Source: Deltaproteobacteria bacterium
Lineage (GTDB): Bacteria; Myxococcota; Myxococcia; Myxococcales; Myxococcaceae
Direction: 5' to 3'
DNA length: 6,253 nucleotides
Assembly: GCA_016875515.1 (NCBI GenBank)
Contig: VGRA01000165.1
Coordinates: forward strand, 1 to 6,253
The notes under the pieces were generated by a model. It ran no database searches and was not told where the DNA came from. It was given only the letters and a program-made list of their open reading frames with translations. The position numbers and the translations under genes were made by a program. This document shows positions 1 to 5,254 of this stretch, in pieces. Every line of letters begins with the position of its first letter. Position 1 is the stretch's first letter.

Positions 1-130
1 GACGGTGATGGCGCTGTCCTTCCACTACCGGAACGAGGAGGCGTGCCACCGGCGGCTGGACCGGGCCAGTTCCAACGTGCTGCCTTCAGCCTACGTGCTG
101 GTCCTCGCCGCGCTGGTCGCGTTCGGGTGA
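1..130 (+). CDS. 3' end of an unrecognised protein with hydrophobic C-terminus (partial)
   Basis: The frame beginning at base 2 is open from the window edge to a TGA at 128-130, giving about 42 residues. The visible part has a charged stretch rich in Arg, His and Glu (HYRNEEACHRRLDR), then a hydrophobic tail (AYVLVLAALVAFG) long enough for most of a membrane helix ending at the C-terminus. Codons end in G or C like the neighbouring genes, which supports real coding. It converges on the exchanger-like gene, with 31 bp between the two stop codons. I do not recognise the family; a small membrane protein is the most that can be said. The start lies outside the window. Confidence 0.5.
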   Translation, partial: TVMALSFHYRNEEACHRRLDRASSNVLPSAYVLVLAALVAFG

Positions 131-161
131 GCGGACCCCGGTAGGCGGCCGGCCGGTTGGC

Positions 162-1322
162 TCAGCCGTGCCGCGCGAGGAAGTAGATGGTGACGGCGAA
201 CACCGCCACCATGCCGGCGGTCTCCACCCAGCTGACCTTCCCGTCGTCCTGGACGCTCTTGTAGAGGATGAGCATGGGCGGGAAGGCGAGCAGCACCACG
301 GAGGTCGTCTCCAGGTCGATGGGCAGCACGCTCCCGCGGGCCAGCATGGGGATGACCCCCAGCTGCGCGAGCCCCGCCATCATGAGCAGCACCGCCGGCA
401 GCACCACGAAGGGCACCTGCGTGATGGCCCCGGACACCCCCGCGAGCGCAATGTCATACATCTTCCGCGCGTGGGCGCTGATCATCATCACGAACGTCCC
501 GGCCCCGGAGAAGACGCTGAGCACCAGTGCGCCGAACATCTCCGAGTACCCGGCCCGCGTCAGCGCCTCCACCAGGATGTCCGCGAAGTCGCCCACCGCG
601 TGCCCGCCCAACAGGGACGCACCGCCGCCCACCAGCGCGTAGCCGCCAATCCGTTCCCAGGACGGGGCGGCCTGCTCGGCCGCGCTGCCTTGCTTCGGGG
701 CCTCGGCCTTCGGCGAGCGCTTGATGAGCTCCACCGTGGCCACCGCCTGCACCAGCAGCAGCACCACCCCCAGCCCCGCCAGGTCCAGCGCGCCGAAGCC
801 CTCGCCCCGGTGCTCGCCGGTCTCGAACAGCTTCATGCACACCATGAGCAGGCCCGCTGACAGGAACACCCCGCCGCCCGCGGCCACCAGGTCCGTGCTG
901 ATGCGCACCAGCGCGTCCGGCATCCGCGCCTGGCCCGTGGCGTCCCGCGGCAAGAGCGCGCTGTACACGCCGAAGGCCAGCGCGTTCACGTGCAGCGTCA
1001 GCGCCACCACGATGAAGGCCACCCGCGGCTGCTGGGCCACCACGAACCCCAGCATCACCACCTCCGGCACGTTGCTCGCGAGCCCGGCGATGTTGCCCGC
1101 AACGAACTCGTTCCACCCGAGCCGCTGACCTACCCCCTGGACGGCGAGGATCATCGCCTCGCAGGAGCCGAAGACCACCATCAGCCCGCCCACCGCGAAC
1201 AGCGTGGCCACGAGCGCGTGGGAGGCCCCCTTCGCGTGCAGGGCGTAGCCCGACAGGCACAACACCGTGCCCGCGCCCAGGACGCCCACCCACGTCTTTC
1301 CTCCGCCACCACCACCGGCCAT
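162..1322 (-). CDS. Divergent sodium/calcium exchanger (CaCA)-like integral membrane protein
   Basis: A 386-residue, strongly hydrophobic protein with roughly ten to eleven membrane segments, probably a cation antiporter in the inner membrane. Two related blocks resemble the inverted alpha repeats of the CaCA superfamily. Alpha-1 is at residues 71-125 (NEF...GNIAGLASNVPE, with E87 matching the conserved acid of the family's S-x-PE motif). Alpha-2 is at residues 260-315 (SEMFG...SGAGTF...DIALAGVSGAITQV). A hydrophilic, Lys/Ala/Glu-rich loop at about 201-222 separates the halves, as in exchangers. Alpha-2 lacks the acidic residue and the paired Asn of the usual GNxxGSN motif, so substrate is uncertain. 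The frame is open 33 codons further upstream, but ATG at 1322-1320 is chosen because AGGAGG sits 5 nt before it. The upstream extension would overlap the preceding gene and is not hydrophobic. Membrane protein is certain; the CaCA relationship is likely. Confidence 0.72.
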   Translation of the reverse strand: MAGGGGGGKTWVGVLGAGTVLCLSGYALHAKGASHALVATLFAVGGLMVVFGSCEAMILAVQGVGQRLGWNEFVAGNIAGLASNVPEVVMLGFVVAQQPRVAFIVVALTLHVNALAFGVYSALLPRDATGQARMPDALVRISTDLVAAGGGVFLSAGLLMVCMKLFETGEHRGEGFGALDLAGLGVVLLLVQAVATVELIKRSPKAEAPKQGSAAEQAAPSWERIGGYALVGGGASLLGGHAVGDFADILVEALTRAGYSEMFGALVLSVFSGAGTFVMMISAHARKMYDIALAGVSGAITQVPFVVLPAVLLMMAGLAQLGVIPMLARGSVLPIDLETTSVVLLAFPPMLILYKSVQDDGKVSWVETAGMVAVFAVTIYFLARHG

Positions 1323-1327
1323 GTGCA

Positions 1328-1333
1328 CCTCCT
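1328..1333 (-). promoter_or_regulatory. Ribosome binding site of the exchanger-like gene
   Basis: A perfect AGGAGG on the minus strand, 5 nt before the ATG at 1322. It decides the start over the longer open frame reaching 1421. Confidence 0.8.
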
Positions 1334-1393
1334 GTTTCCTGGGGTGAGCAGTTGTACCAGAACGGCCGGGGGACCCGGTCACCCTCCGCGGGG

Positions 1394-1603
1394 CTACTCG
1401 AGCAAGCTCCGCAGCATCCACGCGGTCTTCTCGTGGACCTGCATCCGCTGGGTGAGCAGGTCACACGTGGGCTGGTCGTTGTCGTCGTCCGCGCGCTGGA
1501 ACACCTGCCGCGCGGTGCGCGCCACCGTCTCGTGCCCCTCCACCAGCCGCTGCACCCTCTCCAGCGCCTTGGGAATGCCGGCCTCCTCCGGGATGGCGGA
1601 CAG
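1394..1603 (-). other. dps: Dps C-terminal fragment grafted onto OsmC
   Basis: The last 69 codons of the OsmC frame match the C-terminal part of Dps, the DNA-binding, iron-storing ferritin-like stress protein. The segment begins LSAIPEEAG, continues VEGHETVARTARQVF, and ends with the characteristic DLLTQRMQVHEKTAWMLRSL helix. The N-terminal half is absent. That half carries the ferroxidase ligands (His of the HWN-type motif on helix A and the acidic residues of helix B), so this fragment cannot form the iron site. The stop is 71 bp upstream of the exchanger-like start on the same strand. Family identity is confident; whether the fragment is expressed is unknown. Confidence 0.72.
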
Positions 1604-1857
1604 CTCAGGCGAGACTTCCAGCTTCAGCACCCTCGCAATGGGGCAGCCCACCCGGGCTGCCTCGGCGGCCTCCTCCACGCGCCGGCGGTCCGCGCCGGGC
1701 GCCCGCACCGTGGCGCTGCGTGCGCTCCGCAAGCGCGTTCCATTGTCGCAGGTGATGAACGAGCGGGCGGCCACCTGCTCCGGCGTGATGCCGCGCTCGC
1801 CCAGCTGCGCCGCCAGCGCCATGCTGAAGCAGCTGGCGTGCGCCGCGGCCACCAATT

Positions 1858-1862
1858 CCTCC
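1858..1862 (-). promoter_or_regulatory. Possible internal restart site inside the broken osmC
   Basis: GGAGG on the minus strand lies 5 nt before an in-frame GTG at 1852-1850, just downstream of the TAA at 1900-1898. The bases also encode the conserved NPEEL of OsmC, so the resemblance to a Shine-Dalgarno may be accidental. Confidence 0.25.
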
Positions 1863-2062
1863 GGGTTCGTCCCCGGGGCGTCCTCGAACCGGGTCTTTTA
1901 CGAATACCCCCGCGCACTGAACACGCCGCTCCCCACGCCGAAGGTCCCCGCCCCATCCTTGATTACCCCGTTCCACTCTGCCCGCGCCGTCCGCCTCGTC
2001 TTCCGCTCCCGCTGAGCGCGGCCTGCGCGCCATTGCGCCGTCCGGATGGAGCCACCTTGGGC

Positions 2063-2084
2063 CAGCGCCGTCCCACCGGCGCTG
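2063..2084. repeat. Inverted repeat, 8-bp arms, 6-nt loop
   Basis: Arms CAGCGCCG (2063-2070) and CGGCGCTG (2077-2084) are perfect complements. They lie in the gap between the osmC remnant and the divergent DUF1905 gene. No T-run follows on either strand, so an intrinsic terminator is unlikely. In DNA this GC-rich, chance is a serious alternative. Confidence 0.35.
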
Positions 2085-2146
2085 AGGGGTGTCCTGCGGA
2101 GTTGGCCAGCGGACGCCGGAGGCGCGCCAGGCTGCCCGGCGTGTTT

Positions 2147-2167
2147 CCCAGCACGGAATGTGCTGGG
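2147..2167. repeat. Perfect inverted repeat between divergent genes (candidate operator)
   Basis: Arms CCCAGCAC (2147-2154) and GTGCTGGG (2160-2167) are perfect complements around GGAAT. The element ends 25 bp before the ATG at 2193, within the roughly 180-bp gap between the osmC remnant (minus) and the DUF1905-YdeI remnant (plus). No T-run flanks it, so a regulator-binding palindrome is more plausible than a terminator. Apart from this and the repeat at 2063-2084, I see no gene or clear promoter in 2006-2192. Confidence 0.4.
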
Positions 2168-2192
2168 CGCGGGCTGTTGCCAGGGTTTCGGA

Positions 2193-2654
2193 ATGCCTCC
2201 CGTTCCCCGGAAAAAGTCGGCTTCCACGCCCAAGCGCCCCCCCACCGGCCGCGCTCCGGGATCCCGGTCCGCTCACGTTCACGGCGGAGGTGCTGCGATC
2301 CGACGCCTCTGGCGCGGCCTGCTTCGTGAACTTCCCGTGGGACCTCAAGGAGACCTACGGCAAGGGCAACCTCGTCCCGGTGCAGGTGTTGTGGAACGGG
2401 CGCGTTCCCTACCGGGACAGCCTCGCCAGGATGGGCAGGGACTGCGCCATGCCGCTGCGCTCGCGGACGCCTTGATGAAGGCGCCCGAGGCCCGGCGCGC
2501 GTGGGAGACCCTGTCACCCTCCTGCCAGCGCGAGTACGCGCGGTGGATCTCCGAGGCCAGGCGCGAGGAAACGCGCACAGCGCGCATCCAGAAGGCGCTG
2601 CCGCTCATCCAGGCGAAGAAGCGCCTCAAGGGATGGGGCGGTCCCGGCGGATGA
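2193..2654 (+). pseudogene. DUF1905-YdeI/OmdA (OmpD-associated) protein, frameshifted and internally deleted
   Basis: Pieces of a two-part DUF1905 plus YdeI/OmdA protein lie in two frames. ATG 2193 starts a Lys/Pro-rich leader (MPPVPRKKSASTPKRPP). At the C7 tract 2237-2243 the frame must change: with one C fewer it runs into DPGPLTFTAEVLRSD and the DUF1905 barrel (FVNFPWDLKETYGKG, VPVQVLWNG, VPYRDSLARMG). That second frame stops at TGA 2473-2475. The C-terminal helical part resumes in the original frame (AALADALMKAPEARRAWETL, then CQREYARWISEARREETR) to TGA 2652-2654. The roughly 30 residues that normally link the two parts (IRKxIGKxxGDxV-type) are missing, so a deletion lies near 2450-2460. 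Family members are linked to bacteriocin protection or outer-membrane stress, but the function is poorly defined. No strong Shine-Dalgarno precedes ATG 2193. Confidence 0.7.
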
Positions 2655-2757
2655 TCCGGGCCAGGACCACCGCGTACAGCAGCGCGGCGTAGGCAGCCAA
2701 CCCTGCAAGCACGTACCCGGCGTACCGCCATTGGCGCTCTGCCGCTGCCCCCGCCCG
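2626..2757 (-). other. Out-of-frame membrane-helix segment downstream of the repeat protein
   Basis: This frame reads ERQWRYAGYVLAGLAAYA, then LLYAVVLARIIRRDRPIP and a TGA at 2628-2626. It shows one membrane helix ending in a basic cluster, a very protein-like pattern. The frame is closed upstream by TGA at 2784-2782 and has no ATG, GTG or TTG before the helix, so it cannot be an independent gene as it stands. It is either the true C-terminal anchor of the repeat protein reached through a frameshift, or the tail of another gene (small CcmD-like single-helix proteins look similar) joined by a deletion. Its stop overlaps the 3' end of the convergent DUF1905-YdeI remnant by 29 bp. Confidence 0.4.
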
Positions 2758-2797
2758 GGCACTGCGCCGGGGTGGCGGGGGTCACCGAGACGCCGGA

Positions 2798-3409
2798 CGC
2801 CACCGCGTCTGCCCCGGGCGCGCCGTCACACACCGCGAGCGCGCTCCCGTCCACCGTGATGACCTGCCCGCCGTGCGCGCACTGGGTGGCGCTGGCCGCG
2901 GTGACGGTCACCGTGGGGGACGTCCCGGTTGCCCCCGGAGCGCCGTTGCACACCGGGGTGGACTGCGTGTCCAGCGTCACCACCACGCCGCCGTGCACGC
3001 ACTCGGCCCCCGCCGCGGAGACGGACACCACGCGCGCGGCTGCGTCCGTGCCCGGTGCGCCGTTGCAGGCCGCTGTGCGGACGCTCCCGAGCGTCACGGC
3101 CATCCCGCCGTGCGCACACTCCTCCAGGGCCGCCGAGGCCAGCGACAGGTCGGGCCCTTGCGCGTCTCCGCCATCCACGCCGTTGCACAGCGCCATGCTG
3201 CTGCCGTCCAGCGTGGCCACGCTCCCTCCGGCAGCGCACCTGGCAGCCGTTGCCGCACGCACCGCCACCACAGGCGCCGCCGCGTCCTGACCGTTCGCGC
3301 CCGGCGCGCCGTTGCAAACCACCTGCAAGGAACTGCCCGCTGTGAAGACGTACCCCCCGTGCGGGCACTGGCCTTCCGACGCCGCGGTCACCACCGCAGC
3401 CAGGGCAGG
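2798..3409 (-). repeat. Tandem coding repeats, about 120 bp per unit
   Basis: Five consecutive coding units encode Cys-x16-Cys modules. First-cysteine spacings are 43, 40, 39 and 40 residues, then 40 to the interrupted next unit. On the plus strand this shows as a recurring GCCGTTGCA-type word (for example near 2942, 3060, 3180, 3310 and 3414) and a recurring CCGCCGTGCGCGCAC-type word. The units differ enough in sequence to be old duplications under selection at the protein level. Confidence 0.7.
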
Positions 3410-3652
3410 CGCCCCGTTGCACACGTACGCGGTCTGGGTCGTTTCGTCTGCCCCGAGCGCCCCGTCCCCGTTGGCGTCCACCCCTGGCCGGACGGCGAGC
3501 CCCCCGTGCTCGCCGTGGGGCCCCGCGGGCTCGGGCTCCACGACCGCTTGCGTGTAGACCGGCCGCTTGGAGGGCACGCCGCCACAAACCACGCTGAGCG
3601 AGGCCAACAGGAGGACCACGGGGGAGCGGGCACCAACGGCGGGAAATGACAT

Positions 3653-3778
3653 GTTCAGGAACAGGTAAATTCTTCTGGGTCAAGCTTGTCGAGTCGCGTT
3701 CGGGCCGACGTGTGGTCCTGGTGCCGTCCTCGCCGGGGGGCTTGAGTGTTGGCCGGGATGGGTGCAGAGAGGGGCGCC
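3653..3778. promoter_or_regulatory. Divergent intergenic region between the repeat protein and pepD
   Basis: This 126-bp spacer must carry the promoters for both divergent genes. It includes the most AT-rich patch nearby (about 3661-3685). On the minus strand TTGACC occurs at about 3682-3677, but the spacing to any -10-like hexamer and to the ATG is poor. No individual promoter is claimed. Confidence 0.4.
3768..3772 (+). promoter_or_regulatory. Ribosome binding site of pepD
   Basis: AGAGG inside a purine run (3766-3774) sits 6 nt before ATG 3779. It favours this start over in-frame GTG 3746, TTG 3749 and ATG 3758, which have no good purine run at the right distance. Confidence 0.55.
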
Positions 3779-5233
3779 ATGGCCACTCCCGCACCCACCT
3801 CCCGCTTCCCCGGGCTGTCCCCCGCCGCCGTCTGGCACCACTTCGCCACGCTCTGCGCCATCCCCCGCCCCTCCAAGGCCGAGGGGGCCGTGCGGGACGC
3901 GGTGGAGGCATGGGCCCGCGGGCGGGGGCTCGCCACCCGCCTGGACGCCGTGGGCAACCTCCTCATCCGCAAGCCTGCGCACCCCGGGCGTGAGGGCGCC
4001 CCCACCGTCGCCATCCAGGGCCACCTGGACATGGTGACCCAGAAGAACGGCGACAGCGCGCACGACTTCACCCGGGATCCCATCCGCACGGAGGTCCAGG
4101 ACGGGTGGGTGGTGGCCCCCGAGACGACGCTGGGGGCGGACAACGGTCTGGGCGTGGCCATGGCGCTGGCCGCTCTGGAGGACGACACGCTCGCCCACGG
4201 CCCGCTGGAGGTGCTCCTCACCATTGACGAGGAGTCCGGCATGTCCGGTGCGCACGGACTGGAGCCGCAGGCCCTGGAGGCGCGGCTGATGCTCAACCTG
4301 GACACCGAGGAGTGGGGGGAGTTCTACCTGGGCTGCGCGGGCGGCGTGGACGTGGATGCGTCTGAGTCCTTCCAGCCCGAGCCCGTCCCGGCGGGCCACG
4401 TCGTCCTGGCCATCACCGTGCGGGGCCTGCGCGGGGGCCACTCCGGCATCAACATCCACGAGGGCCGGGGCAACGCCATTCGCGCGCTCGTGGGCGTGCT
4501 CGGCGCGCTCGGCAACGGCGTCCGGCTGGCCAGCTTCGACGGGGGCACGGCGCGCAACGCCATCCCCCGCGAGGCCACCGCGGTGGTGGTGCTGCCTGCA
4601 GCGGCCGCCGAGGGATTGAAGGACCGCCTCGCCGCGGAACAGGCGCGGCTGCGGCGCGCGCTGGACGCGGAGCCGGGGCTGGAGTTGGTGGGCGTTCCCG
4701 CCACGGCCGCGGCGCTCCTCCCCGCCGGGGCCGCGCAGCGCTGGATGGAAGCGCTCGGCACTGCCCCCTTCGGCGTGGCGCGCATGAGCGCGGACGTCCC
4801 CGGCGTGGTGGAGACCTCCAACAACTTGGGCGTCGTCCGGCTCTCCGCGGAGAAGGGCCACGCCAACCTGATGGTCCGCTCGCTGGTGGACGCGGAGTTC
4901 CTGCGGCTGGGCAAGTCCATTGCCGCGCACTTCGAGTCCCGGGGCATCGGGGCCCGCCTGTCCGGAGAGTACCCGGGCTGGAAGCCGAACCCCTCGTCCA
5001 AGCTGCTCGCGCTCTGCCAGAAGGCCTACACGGACACCTTCCACGCGGACTCGCACGTGCAGGTCATCCACGCGGGGCTGGAGTGCGGGATCATCGGCGC
5101 CAAGTACCCGGGCCTAGACACCGTGTCCTTCGGGCCCACCATCCGCGGCGCGCACGCCCCGGGGGAGCGGGTGGAGATCGAGTCCGTGGGGCGCTGCTAC
5201 CAGCTGCTCCGCACCATCCTCGAGCGGGTGTGA
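3779..5233 (+). CDS. pepD: Aminoacyl-histidine dipeptidase (peptidase M20C, PepD)
   Basis: A cytosolic zinc dipeptidase that cleaves Xaa-His dipeptides such as carnosine and other unspecific dipeptides. The 484-residue product matches the length of E. coli PepD (485) and aligns over its whole length from memory. The M20 metal and catalytic residues are present: H82 and the catalytic D84 in GHLDMV, D121 in GADNGLG, the Glu pair E151/E152 in DEESGMSG, D175 in LNLDTEEWG, and H459 in GAHAPGE. The lid/dimerisation domain (about 205-385) contains GLRGGHSG and ARNAIPREA; the second half of the catalytic domain has VIHAGLECG and VSFGPTIRG. Start chosen by RBS and family length; upstream in-frame starts would add 7 to 11 residues. 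No damage is visible, in contrast to the genes to its left. The dus gene begins 21 bp downstream on the same strand, so the two probably share a transcript. Confidence 0.95.
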   Translation: MATPAPTSRFPGLSPAAVWHHFATLCAIPRPSKAEGAVRDAVEAWARGRGLATRLDAVGNLLIRKPAHPGREGAPTVAIQGHLDMVTQKNGDSAHDFTRDPIRTEVQDGWVVAPETTLGADNGLGVAMALAALEDDTLAHGPLEVLLTIDEESGMSGAHGLEPQALEARLMLNLDTEEWGEFYLGCAGGVDVDASESFQPEPVPAGHVVLAITVRGLRGGHSGINIHEGRGNAIRALVGVLGALGNGVRLASFDGGTARNAIPREATAVVVLPAAAAEGLKDRLAAEQARLRRALDAEPGLELVGVPATAAALLPAGAAQRWMEALGTAPFGVARMSADVPGVVETSNNLGVVRLSAEKGHANLMVRSLVDAEFLRLGKSIAAHFESRGIGARLSGEYPGWKPNPSSKLLALCQKAYTDTFHADSHVQVIHAGLECGIIGAKYPGLDTVSFGPTIRGAHAPGERVEIESVGRCYQLLRTILERV

Positions 5234-5243
5234 CGTGGGGCCC

Positions 5244-5248
5244 GGAGG
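5244..5248 (+). promoter_or_regulatory. Ribosome binding site of dus
   Basis: GGAGG, 6 nt before ATG 5255, lies in the short gap after the pepD stop. It fixes the start of the dihydrouridine synthase and supports coupled expression with pepD. Confidence 0.75.
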
Positions 5249-5254
5249 CGAGGG

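Larger units (their letters stand above)
1394..2005 (-). pseudogene. osmC: Broken OsmC-family peroxidase fused in frame to a Dps C-terminal fragment
   Basis: OsmC/Ohr-family proteins reduce organic hydroperoxides with two cysteines. Reading leftward from about 2005, one frame gives the OsmC N-terminus (AEWNGVIKDGAGTFGVGSG...GYS). It then meets TAA at 1900-1898 and continues in the same frame with KTRFEDAPGTNPEELVAAAH and the first cysteine motif (ASCFSMAL). The second motif, VGCPIARVLKLEV, follows about 60 residues later, so both catalytic-type cysteines remain. No ATG, GTG or TTG lies near the expected N-terminus. At about 1603 the OsmC C-terminal strand passes without a stop into Dps sequence ending at TAG 1396-1394. 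The part after the TAA is an open frame of 153 codons from TTG 1855 and could be translated, but would lack the OsmC N-terminal strands. Pseudogene is favoured; a sequence error at the TAA is possible, though it would not explain the fusion. Confidence 0.75.
2626..3652 (-). pseudogene. Exported cysteine-repeat (DUF7151-like) protein, 3' end disrupted
   Basis: From ATG 3652-3650 the protein has a short N-terminus, a hydrophobic signal segment (PVVLLLASLSVVCGG, residues 11-25) and a Cys that could be a lipobox cysteine, although Val at -1 is atypical. Residues 44-80 include DANGDGALGADE, which resembles a calcium-binding loop, then a CNG. Five units follow, each with Cys-x16-Cys (96/113, 139/156, 179/196, 218/235, 258/275). 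The first Cys is followed by a GG two to three residues later and the second by NG or DG, with Gly-rich linkers such as GAPGADA. A seventh unit starts at Cys298 (2761-2759) and then loses the pattern. The open frame continues to 2345, but beyond about 2757 it is only antisense to the DUF1905-YdeI remnant, so that tail is not trusted. Skipping one G in the tract at 2748-2752 enters a frame ending at TGA 2628-2626. Probably a secreted or surface lipoprotein; role unknown. The start lacks a clear Shine-Dalgarno. Confidence 0.55.

Noticed and set aside
131..161. GC-rich palindromic GGCCGGCC between the convergent stops as a terminator
   Set aside because: No clear stem with a loop and no T-run. 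Such strings are frequent by chance at this GC content.
168..860. Plus-strand open frame opposite the exchanger-like gene
   Set aside because: His/Arg/Gln-rich translation with no motifs. The minus strand carries a membrane protein with a perfect RBS.
1323..1393. CCGGG/CCCGG inverted repeat after the Dps stop as a terminator
   Set aside because: The stem is only 5 bp and no T-run follows on the minus strand.
1322..1421. N-terminal extension of the exchanger-like protein
   Set aside because: The extension is not hydrophobic, overlaps the Dps remnant, and is made unnecessary by the AGGAGG before ATG 1322.
2345..2757. C-terminal continuation of the repeat protein's open frame
   Set aside because: The cysteine periodicity ends at about 2757. 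The remaining translation is antisense to the DUF1905-YdeI remnant and is Arg/Pro-rich without structure.
2798..3420. CRISPR-like spaced repetition on the plus strand
   Set aside because: The period is about 120 bp, in register with codons, and explained by tandem protein modules. Repeat words are short and imperfect.
2826..3911. Minus-strand open frame crossing the divergent promoter region into pepD
   Set aside because: Arg-rich translation in the wrong frame over the Cys-repeat gene. It bridges two unrelated genes and has no domain.
3680..5071. Long minus-strand open frame (463 codons) opposite pepD
   Set aside because: It is the antisense of a clearly identified PepD gene. The translation is Gly/Ala/Arg/His-rich without motifs, as expected from high-GC codon bias.
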